NCBI GenBank assembly: GCA_002409725.1
Contig: DHOI01000119.1
Span: forward strand, 2,063 to 11,720
Direction: 5' to 3'
Source: Christensenella sp. UBA5394
Lineage (GTDB): Bacteria; Bacillota; Clostridia; Christensenellales; CAG-138
DNA: 9,658 nucleotides
Shown: piece after piece, positions 1 through 5,152 of the stretch
How positions within the stretch are numbered: the stretch's first letter is position 1
Layout: every line of letters starts with the position of its first letter
Program-made: the position numbers and the translations under genes
Notes under the pieces: model-generated
What the model was told of the DNA's origin: nothing
Database searches by the model: none
The model's input: the letters and a program-made list of their open reading frames with translations, nothing else

Positions 1-24
1 TAAGGACTTTTTTGACAGTCTGCG

Positions 25-47
25 GCGGCCCCATTTGGGGCCGCTTT
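25..47 (+). terminator. Rho-independent terminator of an upstream gene
   Basis: A perfect 8-bp GC-only stem (GCGGCCCC at 25-32, GGGGCCGC at 37-44) closes a four-base ATTT loop and runs into TTT; a further run of six T occurs at 53-58. It must serve a gene to the left of the window, of which nothing certain is visible (the TAA at 1-3 could be its stop but cannot be tested). It isolates the lipoprotein unit from upstream transcription. Confidence 0.8.
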
Positions 48-79
48 ATGAATTTTTTGCTATAGGATCGCCGCAGCTA

Positions 80-111
80 TTGACAATCTATATGGAATGT
101 GGTGTTATAAA
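80..111 (+). promoter_or_regulatory. Probable sigma-A type promoter of the lipoprotein gene
   Basis: A perfect -35 box TTGACA lies at 80-85. The -10 is less clear: TGTTAT at 103-108 gives the ideal 17-base spacer with 4 of 6 matches, while TTATAA at 105-110 matches better but gives a 19-base spacer. It lies between the upstream terminator and the gene start at 168, leaving an untranslated leader of roughly 50 bases. The gene appears to have its own promoter. Confidence 0.5.
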
Positions 112-167
112 ACAAAGAACAGGAGTAAGAACCACTATTGAATTAAGCACATAGCGGAGGAGATCCT

Positions 168-668
168 ATGAGACATTTGATCACCATTTTAGCGCTGGCC
201 CTGCTGCTGACGGCCTGCGCGGCCCCGGCGGCTGAGCCTGCTGCCCCGACTGTACAGACCCCGTCCCCGATTGCCGCAACTGCCGAGCCTTCGGCCGAAC
301 CTACGGTGGAGCCTACTCTGGAGCCCGTGCCCACCCTGACCGTAACGAACGATGAGAGTGTAAAGCATCTGGGCGAGGATACCTCGGCCGCGGATGCGGC
401 GGGCGGAATTGGCGCTGCCAAGGCGGAAGCCCTGGCTGCCAAGGTCTATGGCGATGTGCTGGCCGGCCGCCCGCAGACCTACGCCTGCGAAGGCCTGGCC
501 GAATATAGGGGCGAAACCTACTACTCCATCTCTTGGAACCAGCTGGCGGAGCAGAATGGCGTGGCCAATAACTCCTACATGGGCCACTTCTACGTATCCC
601 TGGATGGCTCCGAGGTTCTGGAGGGCGACGCGGATTCCGTCTATCCCCCCATCATCGGCGGCGGCTGA
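168..668 (+). CDS. Small secreted lipoprotein of unknown function
   Basis: This encodes a 166-residue predicted lipoprotein; I do not recognise a named family. Residues 1-17 are a short lipoprotein signal (MRH, a hydrophobic Leu/Ala core, lipobox LTAC with the lipid-bearing Cys17). Residues 18-58 form a low-complexity Pro/Ala/Glu/Thr tether with repeated EPT/EP units, which would hold the domain away from the membrane. Residues about 60-166 form a small domain with a helix rich in Ala (80-100) and a strand-rich part (YYSISW at 118-123, a GHFYVS strand at 139-144, then a DG turn). This pattern recalls PepSY-like or small inhibitor-like folds, but that is only an impression. The start is fixed by a strong GGAGGAG site at 156-162. 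Its own promoter and terminators enclose it, so it is not part of the transport operon downstream. Function is unknown; the coding call itself is firm. Confidence 0.85.
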   Translation: MRHLITILALALLLTACAAPAAEPAAPTVQTPSPIAATAEPSAEPTVEPTLEPVPTLTVTNDESVKHLGEDTSAADAAGGIGAAKAEALAAKVYGDVLAGRPQTYACEGLAEYRGETYYSISWNQLAEQNGVANNSYMGHFYVSLDGSEVLEGDADSVYPPIIGGG

Positions 669-682
669 GGGTTCTGATTTTA

Positions 683-699
683 GCGGACGGTTCGTCCGC
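683..699 (+). repeat. Hairpin 1 of three after the lipoprotein gene
   Basis: A perfect inverted repeat GCGGACG (683-689) / CGTCCGC (693-699) with a three-base loop starts 15 bases after the lipoprotein stop. No T-run follows, so alone it is a poor terminator; it may protect the 3' end of the message. Confidence 0.6.
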
Positions 700-713
700 A
701 AGGCAAACACAAT

Positions 714-736
714 GAAGCGCCGGACTCCGGCGCTTC
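714..736 (+). repeat. Hairpin 2 of three: near-continuous palindrome
   Basis: An 11-base arm GAAGCGCCGGA (714-724) is mirrored perfectly at 726-736 around one central base. In RNA this gives a 9-bp stem with a five-base loop. It is followed by TGCGTATT rather than a T-run. Its position between hairpin 1 and the T-rich terminator suggests 3'-end protection or a backup stop. Confidence 0.65.
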
Positions 737-742
737 TGCGTA

Positions 743-774
743 TTAAAAAAGTGGCCATGTGCCCACTTTTTTAA
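743..774. terminator. Bidirectional rho-independent terminator
   Basis: A perfect 12-bp stem TTAAAAAAGTGG (743-754) / CCACTTTTTTAA (763-774) encloses an eight-base loop. The A-run on the left and the T-run on the right make it a terminator on both strands. It ends the lipoprotein transcript; no convergent gene is visible in the window, so activity on the - strand may be incidental. Confidence 0.85.
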
Positions 775-975
775 GTTAACAGGATTTGCTTGCGCCTACG
801 GGTAGCCCTGCTGCACCACGTGAACCCTAGGATAGTTGCCTCTTCGCCGGAACTCTTCTATATACATTGTGGTTTATTGCAGTTCGTCCGGGAAGAGAAA
901 TGCAAGGCGGAGGCGGGGGGCAGGGGTAGCCGGGCCGCCGGAACCGGCTGCCCCAAAAAGTATAAAACTGCCCTA
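775..975. other. Intergenic stretch with a GC-rich hairpin
   Basis: I see no gene here. A reading frame at 790-993 lacks a ribosome binding site and recognisable protein character. The notable element is an 11-bp hairpin, GGGGTAGCCGG (923-933) / CCGGCTGCCCC (944-954), with one T-G wobble and a ten-base loop. It is followed by AAAAAG, not a T-run, and lies about 20 bases upstream of the regulator's -35 box, so it is outside that transcript. Confidence 0.5.
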
Positions 976-1004
976 TTGACTTTTTTCGCATAATATTATA
1001 AAAT
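976..1004 (+). promoter_or_regulatory. Promoter of the LacI-family regulator
   Basis: TTGACT (976-981, 5 of 6 to consensus) and TAAAAT (999-1004, 5 of 6) are separated by exactly 17 bases, in an AT-rich stretch. Transcription would start near 1011, so the operator at 1019-1030 would lie just inside the transcript. This is the classic arrangement for autorepression by blocking initiation. Confidence 0.7.
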
Positions 1005-1018
1005 AATCCCAACACAAA

Positions 1019-1030
1019 TGTAACGTTTCA
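1019..1030. promoter_or_regulatory. LacI-type operator 1 (regulator autoregulation)
   Basis: TGTAACGTTTCA is a near-palindrome centred on CG, as is typical of LacI/GalR operators. Its reverse complement is identical to operator 2 at 2408-2419, and the identity extends to 14 bases (1017-1030 against 2408-2421). It lies immediately after the predicted start of transcription and 28 bases before the regulator start codon. Exact repetition in front of both transcription units is the main evidence. Confidence 0.8.
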
Positions 1031-1036
1031 AAACAA

Positions 1037-1049
1037 TGAAAGGGTTTCA
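1037..1049. promoter_or_regulatory. Possible degenerate extra operator over the regulator's ribosome binding site
   Basis: TGAAAGGGTTTCA has the same TGAAA/TTTCA half sites as the operators but a three-base GGG centre in place of CG, so the half-site spacing is off by one. It covers the only Shine-Dalgarno-like stretch (AAAGGG, 1039-1044) before the regulator. It may be a weak regulator site, or simply a hairpin-forming leader element. Confidence 0.3.
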
Positions 1050-1057
1050 GCCTCCCT

Positions 1058-2074
1058 ATGTCAACCATGAAAGATGTCGCGAAGCGCGCCGGCGTTTCGC
1101 TGGGGACGGTCTCCAACGTACTCAATAACCGGTCTACAGTCTTGCCGGAAAATAGAGAACGCGTCCTCAAGGCGGTTGATGAACTGAATTTTAAGGCAAA
1201 CGAAGTCGCCCGCTCTCTGAAAACAAAATCTTCTAGGGACATCGCGCTAATTATCCCTGACATCAGCAACCCGTTCTATCCCGAGCTGGCCCGGGGCGCC
1301 GAGGATGCCGCCAATAAGGCAGGGTATCAGGTTCTGCTCTGTAACAATGACCGTACCTATCAAAAGGAATGGGACTACATTGAGTCGCTCAGTTCCAAAA
1401 ATATCGCGGGGCTGATCATGGTCAAGCCGCAGCTCAGCCTGCAGGAGATTAGTGAGATCAGCTGCCAATTGTGCGTCATACTCGTAGACATAGGGATGCC
1501 GTTGCAATCCAGTTACAATGTGATCAACGTCAACGATTATGGTGGATTCACGCAGGGCATGCAGCTACTGTATACCCATGGTCACAGAAAAATAGGCTTC
1601 ATCAGCGGCCTTATGGAATCGTTGAGCAGCCATACCCGCTATAGCGCCTACGTACAATTTTTAGCGCAGCACGGAATTCCCTTGCGGGAGGAATATGTGA
1701 TCAAGGGGGATTATACCTGGAACAGCGGCTACCAAGCTGCAAAAGGGTTTATGGCGATCGGCGATCCTCCTACCGCCATCTTTGCCGCCAACGACCTGAT
1801 GGCCATCGGCTGCATGAAGGCGCTGCAGGAAATAGGTCTGGAGATTCCGGGCGATATTTCTGTACTCGGTTACGACAATATCGAGATGACCAACCTTTGC
1901 ACACCGGGGTTAACCACCATCGAGCAGCCCAAGTACGATCTGGGCGTTTGTAGCGTAGAAATGCTCCTGCGCAGGGTGGAAGAACGCAATGCGGGAAAGG
2001 ATAAGCAAAGCGAACATCTCATGATGGATACTTGTGTAATCCTGCGCAACAGCGTGGGAGATGTCAAAGTGTAG
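1058..2074 (+). CDS. LacI/GalR-family transcriptional repressor
   Basis: This 338-residue protein has the normal length and layout of the LacI/GalR family. Residues 4-23 are the helix-turn-helix (MKDVAKRAGVS then GTVSNVLNN), with the hinge helix EVARSLKT at 49-56 inserting into the minor groove of the operator. From about residue 61 follows a periplasmic-binding-protein-like effector domain: IALIIPDISNPFY at 62-74, later FAANDLMAIG and the DISVLGYDN strand. It probably binds a sugar or sugar phosphate and represses its own gene and the downstream operon through the TGAAACGTT(A/T)(C/T)A sites at 1019, 2408 and 2458. The start at 1058 fits the family N-terminus; an in-frame ATG at 1067 is an alternative. 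The ribosome binding site (AAAGGG, 13 bases upstream) is weak and distant, consistent with low repressor levels. The family is certain; the effector is unknown. Confidence 0.95.
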   Translation: MSTMKDVAKRAGVSLGTVSNVLNNRSTVLPENRERVLKAVDELNFKANEVARSLKTKSSRDIALIIPDISNPFYPELARGAEDAANKAGYQVLLCNNDRTYQKEWDYIESLSSKNIAGLIMVKPQLSLQEISEISCQLCVILVDIGMPLQSSYNVINVNDYGGFTQGMQLLYTHGHRKIGFISGLMESLSSHTRYSAYVQFLAQHGIPLREEYVIKGDYTWNSGYQAAKGFMAIGDPPTAIFAANDLMAIGCMKALQEIGLEIPGDISVLGYDNIEMTNLCTPGLTTIEQPKYDLGVCSVEMLLRRVEERNAGKDKQSEHLMMDTCVILRNSVGDVKV

Positions 2075-2407
2075 CGTCCATAGGAGATAATCCCGTTTAC
2101 TCAAGCCATGTTCGAATTCTTTTTGAAGCGGAGGCGCACAAATGCTAATCGATTATCTGCTTGATAAGGGGGGGCCTTGTTGCCCTAGATTTTACCGGGT
2201 ACCATATCCCAACGCTCAGCATTGCATAGCGAAATGACAAGGCTGTCCTGCCGGGTCATAGGAATTATAAGTAAAAGATATATATTTAAGCACCACCCCC
2301 AACGAAATCCGTTTTCTGCGGCCACTGCCGTTTCCGCATAGAATTTCCATAAAAATACTTAATACATCCCTTGGAACTGAAAACAGAACCCTAAAACCAC
2401 CCATAAA
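2075..2407. other. Long intergenic region upstream of the operon operators
   Basis: No intact gene is seen here. The stretch holds a possible decayed gene start (2142-2237, listed separately). It also holds an AT-rich block around 2262-2290 and an imperfect compound inverted repeat: GAAAT 2304-2308 with ATTTC 2343-2347, and inside it TGCGG 2317-2321 with CCGCA 2334-2338. I find no convincing terminator for the regulator gene, so some read-through into the operon is possible. Confidence 0.5.
2142..2237 (+). pseudogene. Possible remnant of a dehydrogenase gene start, or a 31-codon small ORF
   Basis: A good ribosome binding site (GGAGG, 2130-2134) stands seven bases before ATG 2142. The frame gives MLIDYLLDKGG and then unremarkable sequence to a TGA at 2235-2237. 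A run of seven G (2168-2174) lies at the point where the sense is lost. Reading on in the +1 frame gives VALDFTGYHIPTLSIA before a TAG, which loosely resembles the N-terminal VALVTGxxxGIGxxIA nucleotide-binding motif of short-chain dehydrogenases. This suggests a frameshifted and truncated SDR gene that once headed the operon. The match is short and made by eye. The alternative is a small or leader peptide, or chance. Confidence 0.25.
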
Positions 2408-2419
2408 TGAAACGTTACA
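2408..2419. promoter_or_regulatory. LacI-type operator 2 (upstream operon site)
   Basis: TGAAACGTTACA is the exact reverse complement of operator 1 in front of the regulator gene. It is a near-palindrome with a central CG. It begins exactly 50 bases before operator 3, close to five helical turns, so two repressor dimers could contact each other or trap a short DNA loop over the promoter between them. Confidence 0.8.
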
Positions 2420-2457
2420 TTATCCGGAGGCGCATTGCATGTATGTATAAAGATATA
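2420..2457 (+). promoter_or_regulatory. Presumed operon promoter between the two operators
   Basis: A -10-like TATAAA (2446-2451) lies in AT-rich sequence between operators 2 and 3. I find no good -35 at the right distance: TTGCAT at 2435-2440 is too close. The promoter is placed here mainly because the two operators flank it and operator 3 would cover the start of transcription. The missing -35 could mean a weak promoter or one needing an activator. Confidence 0.4.
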
Positions 2458-2469
2458 TGAAACGTTATA
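2458..2469. promoter_or_regulatory. LacI-type operator 3 (downstream operon site)
   Basis: TGAAACGTTATA differs from operator 2 by a single base (C to T at position 11). It begins six bases after the -10-like TATAAA at 2446-2451, overlapping the likely start of transcription. Repressor bound here would block initiation directly. Confidence 0.75.
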
Positions 2470-2506
2470 TCTAACTTGGATAACTGATGATTGAGAAAGG
2501 AAGCAC

Positions 2507-2530
2507 GGCTGCATTCCTTGCTATGCAGCC
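2507..2530 (+). promoter_or_regulatory. Leader hairpin just before the first operon gene
   Basis: A perfect 8-bp inverted repeat GGCTGCAT (2507-2514) / ATGCAGCC (2523-2530) with an eight-base loop ends four bases before the AGGAGG site (2535-2540). It leaves the ribosome binding site free, so it more likely protects the 5' end of the message than blocks translation. It also argues against starting the protein at the upstream in-frame ATG 2491, which would put the hairpin inside the gene. Confidence 0.55.
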
Positions 2531-2544
2531 AAGCAGGAGGATCT

Positions 2545-3066
2545 ATGTTCAAAAGAATTGCCATTGGCAACGACCACGGTGGCGTGGAAGCCAAGAATCT
2601 GATTGTGGACTATTTAACTGCACATGGGTACGAAGTGCTCAACATGGGCAGCGATAGCGAGGAGATCGTGCGCTACCCTTACTATGCGGCGCAGGTATGC
2701 AATGCTATTATAGAAGGCAAGGCCGACGGGGGTATCCTGATTTGCTCTACGGGCATCGGCATGAGCATTATGGCCAATAAGTTCAAGGGAATCCGGGCTT
2801 CCCTCTGCACCACGCCCTATCTGGCGCAGATGACCCGCCGTCACAACAATTCCAACGTGCTTTGCCTGGGCGGTAAAACCACCCCGCTATCCGAGATTCT
2901 TGGCATTGTAGAGGAGTGGCTACGCTACGAATACGAAGGGGGCAGGCACAATATCTCCCTAAGCATGATAGCCATGGGCGAGGATGCCATGGAGGGCGTA
3001 TGCAGGTGGACCCCGCCCCAGGACCTTACCCCCGAGGAAGCAGACCAGAGGAAGGAGCACGTATGA
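2545..3066 (+). CDS. RpiB/LacA/LacB-family sugar-phosphate isomerase, variant active site
   Basis: This 173-residue cytoplasmic protein is an RpiB/LacAB-family aldose-ketose isomerase. The fold markers are clear: IAIGNDHGG at 5-13 (Asp10, His11), GGILICSTGIGMS at 62-74 with catalytic Cys67, RRHNNSNVL at 98-106 with His100 (ring opening in RpiB), and EYEGGRH at 129-135. Two positions depart from ribose-5-phosphate isomerase B as I recall it. The Asp of the usual DYP motif is Arg43 (VRYPYYA), and the second phosphate-binding Arg after GGRH (E. coli Arg137) is Ser138. A tail of about 25-30 residues follows the normal end of the family. The substrate may therefore not be ribose 5-phosphate. The start at 2545 is set by AGGAGG at 2535-2540. 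It is the first gene of the operon and overlaps the next by ATGA. The family is certain; the reaction is not. Confidence 0.92.
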   Translation: MFKRIAIGNDHGGVEAKNLIVDYLTAHGYEVLNMGSDSEEIVRYPYYAAQVCNAIIEGKADGGILICSTGIGMSIMANKFKGIRASLCTTPYLAQMTRRHNNSNVLCLGGKTTPLSEILGIVEEWLRYEYEGGRHNISLSMIAMGEDAMEGVCRWTPPQDLTPEEADQRKEHV

Positions 3067-3905
3067 TGAAACTGTCGGTTGCCATTGCAGACGACGTTGC
3101 GGGCCCTTCCGCGTTCGTTGTATGGCGCGGGTTTGAGGATTCCGTGCGGAAGGCAGCGGAATACGGATATCACGGTGTGGAGTTGGCGCTGCGCCGTAAG
3201 GAAGATGTGGATGCGCCCGCGCTCCGCCATCTGCTCAAGCAATATGGGCTGGAGGTAAGCTGCATCAGCACCGGACAGGTCTTCGCCGACCTAGGCCTCT
3301 ATTTGACTAATCCTGATAAAATGCAGCGCGGGGAGGCTCTCCGGGTCCTCGACGGGCTGGTGGAACTGGCGGCGGAGTTTGGCGGTATGGTAAATCTAGG
3401 CCGCTGCCGGGGTTTCATCGCTCCCAAACAGGATAAGCGGGAGGCTACGGATTTGTTCTTGGATTCTCTTGATATGCTTCTGCCCGTAGCGAAAAGCCTT
3501 GGCGTCACTGTGATCATCGAGCCGGTGAACCGGTATGAGATCAACTTCATCAACAACGTGGAGGAATGCGCGGCGCTGCTTAGGGAAGTTCAACACTCCA
3601 ATATAGGCATCATGCCCGACGTGTTCCACATGAATATTGAGGACGCGCATATCGGCCGGGCGCTTGCCAACAATGCCGCCCTTGTCAAGTACGTACATCT
3701 GGCTGATTCCAACCGGCTGGCGCCGGGATGGGGTCATCTTGACTTCAACGAGGTGTTCGCGGGTCTGCAGCGGGGTGGCTACGACGGCTGGGTCTCCATC
3801 GAGATATTGCCCAAGCCTGATCCCGATGCAGCGGCCCGGCAGGCGGCGGATGCCATACTGCCGCTGGTGCGGCGCTATAACGAAGGCGATATGTTTCTTG
3901 CATAA
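3063..3905 (+). CDS. TIM-barrel sugar isomerase/epimerase (AP-endonuclease-2 superfamily, tagatose-3-epimerase-like)
   Basis: This 280-residue protein is a xylose-isomerase-like TIM barrel of the sugar phosphate isomerase/epimerase group. All four metal ligands of the ketose 3-epimerase type are readable: Glu153 (IIEPVNRYE), Asp186 (PDVFHMN), His212 (YVHLADSNR) and Glu247 (SIEILP). The accessory pair His189 and Arg218 is also present, with spacing nearly identical to D-tagatose 3-epimerase as I recall it. The two Glu residues would serve as acid/base in C2-C3 enediolate chemistry. It probably epimerises or isomerises a free or phosphorylated ketose made from the imported compound. Hydroxypyruvate-isomerase-like activity is an alternative. 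Translation is coupled to the preceding gene (ATGA overlap, AGGAAGGAG at 3049-3057); adjacent ATG codons at 3063 and 3066 are both usable. No defects are seen. Confidence 0.92.
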   Translation: MMKLSVAIADDVAGPSAFVVWRGFEDSVRKAAEYGYHGVELALRRKEDVDAPALRHLLKQYGLEVSCISTGQVFADLGLYLTNPDKMQRGEALRVLDGLVELAAEFGGMVNLGRCRGFIAPKQDKREATDLFLDSLDMLLPVAKSLGVTVIIEPVNRYEINFINNVEECAALLREVQHSNIGIMPDVFHMNIEDAHIGRALANNAALVKYVHLADSNRLAPGWGHLDFNEVFAGLQRGGYDGWVSIEILPKPDPDAAARQAADAILPLVRRYNEGDMFLA

Positions 3906-3922
3906 GCCGTATTGAACAGTTT

Positions 3923-3958
3923 CCGGCGGGAAAGCTGCCGGTATATATTCAAAGGAGG
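3923..3958 (+). promoter_or_regulatory. Intergenic hairpin and strong ribosome binding site of the binding-protein gene
   Basis: CCGGCGG (3923-3929) pairs with CTGCCGG (3935-3941) through seven pairs including one G-T wobble, around a GAAAG loop. After an AT-rich spacer comes AAAGGAGG (3951-3958), eight bases before ATG 3967, the strongest ribosome binding site in the operon. Hairpin plus strong site fits the common need for much more binding protein than transporter. No convincing internal promoter is seen. Confidence 0.5.
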
Positions 3959-3966
3959 ATAATTTA

Positions 3967-5100
3967 ATGAAAAAAGGGTTCGTACTAATGATGGCACTGC
4001 TCATGGTTATCTCCCTGGCCGCCTGCGCCAATAAGGCGCCGGCGACTGAGACTCCCGCTGCGGACGCTCCGGCCGCCACCGACAATGGGGCAACCGAAAC
4101 TCCGGCCGCTGCCGAAGTTCCCATCGAAGCGCCTAAGGTTGCCATCGTACAGGGCGTCCGCGGCGACAAAGGCTTCAACGACCAGGCCTACCATGGGATG
4201 GAAATGGCCGAGGCGGACTTTGGCATTACCTTCGACGGGGCCGAGTGCACCGATCTGGCCGAGGTGGATGCGGCGCTGCGCAACTATGCCGACACCGGGG
4301 ATTATGACCTGATCGTGGCCGTGGGCTCCAACTATGGGGATAGCCTCGCTCTGGTTGCCAGCGATTACCCGGATCAGAAGTTCTCCCTGGTGGACACCTC
4401 CATGGATCCCGCGCCGGAAAACCTTCACTGGAACGCCGCCATCGATGCGGAGCAGGGCTTTCTCTCCGGCGTCATCTCGGGCTTTGTAACCAAGGGCGAT
4501 TATCCCGAAGTATTCACCCGCGCCAATGCGGATAAAAACGTCATCGTCTATGCTGGCGGTGCCGATTCCCCCACCTCCCGTGCGGGCGCAGCGGGCTACA
4601 TGGCTGGCGTATATTACGTAAACCCGGATTGTGAGATCATCTACAACATTGTGGGCAGCTACAATGATCCCGTCAAGGCTAAGGAGATTGCCATGAACGG
4701 CGTGGCCCGTGGCGCGGATATCATTACCGGCAACTGCGGCTCCGGCAGCATGGGCCTCAAGGAAGCCGCCAATGAAGCGGGCTGCTACTTCATCGCCACT
4801 GCCCTCTCGAGTTTGGATCCCGTGTCCAGCCTGTGCACCTCGGTGAAGCTGACTGAAAACCAGGTGTATGACGAGATCAAGGCTATTGTGGAAGGCACCT
4901 GGAAGTCCGGCGGCGAGCGCAAGGGCATTGCGGCGGGCTATTGCGACTACAGCGTAGAAGGCGTGAGCATCGACTTCCCCCAGGAACTGCTGGATAAGGT
5001 GGATGCCGTGCGCGAAGCTATCAAGAACGGCCAGCTCCAGCTTCCCACAGATGTGGACCAGCTCGATGCATGGAAGGCCACTAACCAATTCCAGGGCTAA
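3967..5100 (+). CDS. BMP-family ABC transporter substrate-binding lipoprotein
   Basis: This 377-residue lipoprotein belongs to the BMP/PnrA (Med) family, the extracytoplasmic receptors of nucleoside-type ABC importers. Residues 1-20 are a lipoprotein signal ending LAAC (Cys20), and 21-54 are an Ala/Pro/Thr/Glu tether. The binding domain starts at KVAIVQGVRGDKGFNDQAYHGM (57-78), the counterpart of the family's DxSFN motif. It continues with YDLIVAVGS (113-121), AEQGFLSGVISG (161-172), GAAGYMAGV (207-215) and VGSYNDPVKAKEIA (229-242). Where most members read IGVDSDQ, with an Asp that I recall as a ligand contact, this one reads IATALSS (276-282), so the ligand may not be a standard nucleoside. 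Its gene directly precedes the ATPase and permeases, and it would deliver the ligand to them at the outer face of the membrane. The family is sure; the ligand is unknown. Confidence 0.95.
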   Translation: MKKGFVLMMALLMVISLAACANKAPATETPAADAPAATDNGATETPAAAEVPIEAPKVAIVQGVRGDKGFNDQAYHGMEMAEADFGITFDGAECTDLAEVDAALRNYADTGDYDLIVAVGSNYGDSLALVASDYPDQKFSLVDTSMDPAPENLHWNAAIDAEQGFLSGVISGFVTKGDYPEVFTRANADKNVIVYAGGADSPTSRAGAAGYMAGVYYVNPDCEIIYNIVGSYNDPVKAKEIAMNGVARGADIITGNCGSGSMGLKEAANEAGCYFIATALSSLDPVSSLCTSVKLTENQVYDEIKAIVEGTWKSGGERKGIAAGYCDYSVEGVSIDFPQELLDKVDAVREAIKNGQLQLPTDVDQLDAWKATNQFQG

Positions 5101-5152
5101 TGCCCAGACCTTTCGAGGTTGATCGACAAATCTAAAGAGGTAGGTTGAGTCC

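Noticed and set aside
189..758. Open frame of 189 codons on the - strand across the lipoprotein gene
   Set aside because: It runs through the terminator hairpins and is Arg/Gly-rich nonsense; the + strand gene has a lipobox and a strong ribosome site.
790..993. Open frame of 67 codons in the intergenic region before the regulator
   Set aside because: It has no ribosome binding site, spans a GC-rich hairpin and the regulator's -35 box, and its composition is not protein-like.
2491..2544. Upstream in-frame ATG extending the RpiB-like protein by 18 residues
   Set aside because: The extension covers the leader hairpin and the AGGAGG site. The protein from 2545 begins exactly where the family does.
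2916..3062. Upstream in-frame start extending the TIM-barrel epimerase by 49 residues
   Set aside because: The extra residues are the out-of-frame shadow of the preceding gene. ATG 3063 has its own AGGAAGGAG and the typical ATGA overlap.
5107..5120. Short hairpin with a TTCG loop between the binding-protein and ATPase genes
   Set aside because: It has only five pairs including a wobble, and no T-run; too weak to call a functional element.
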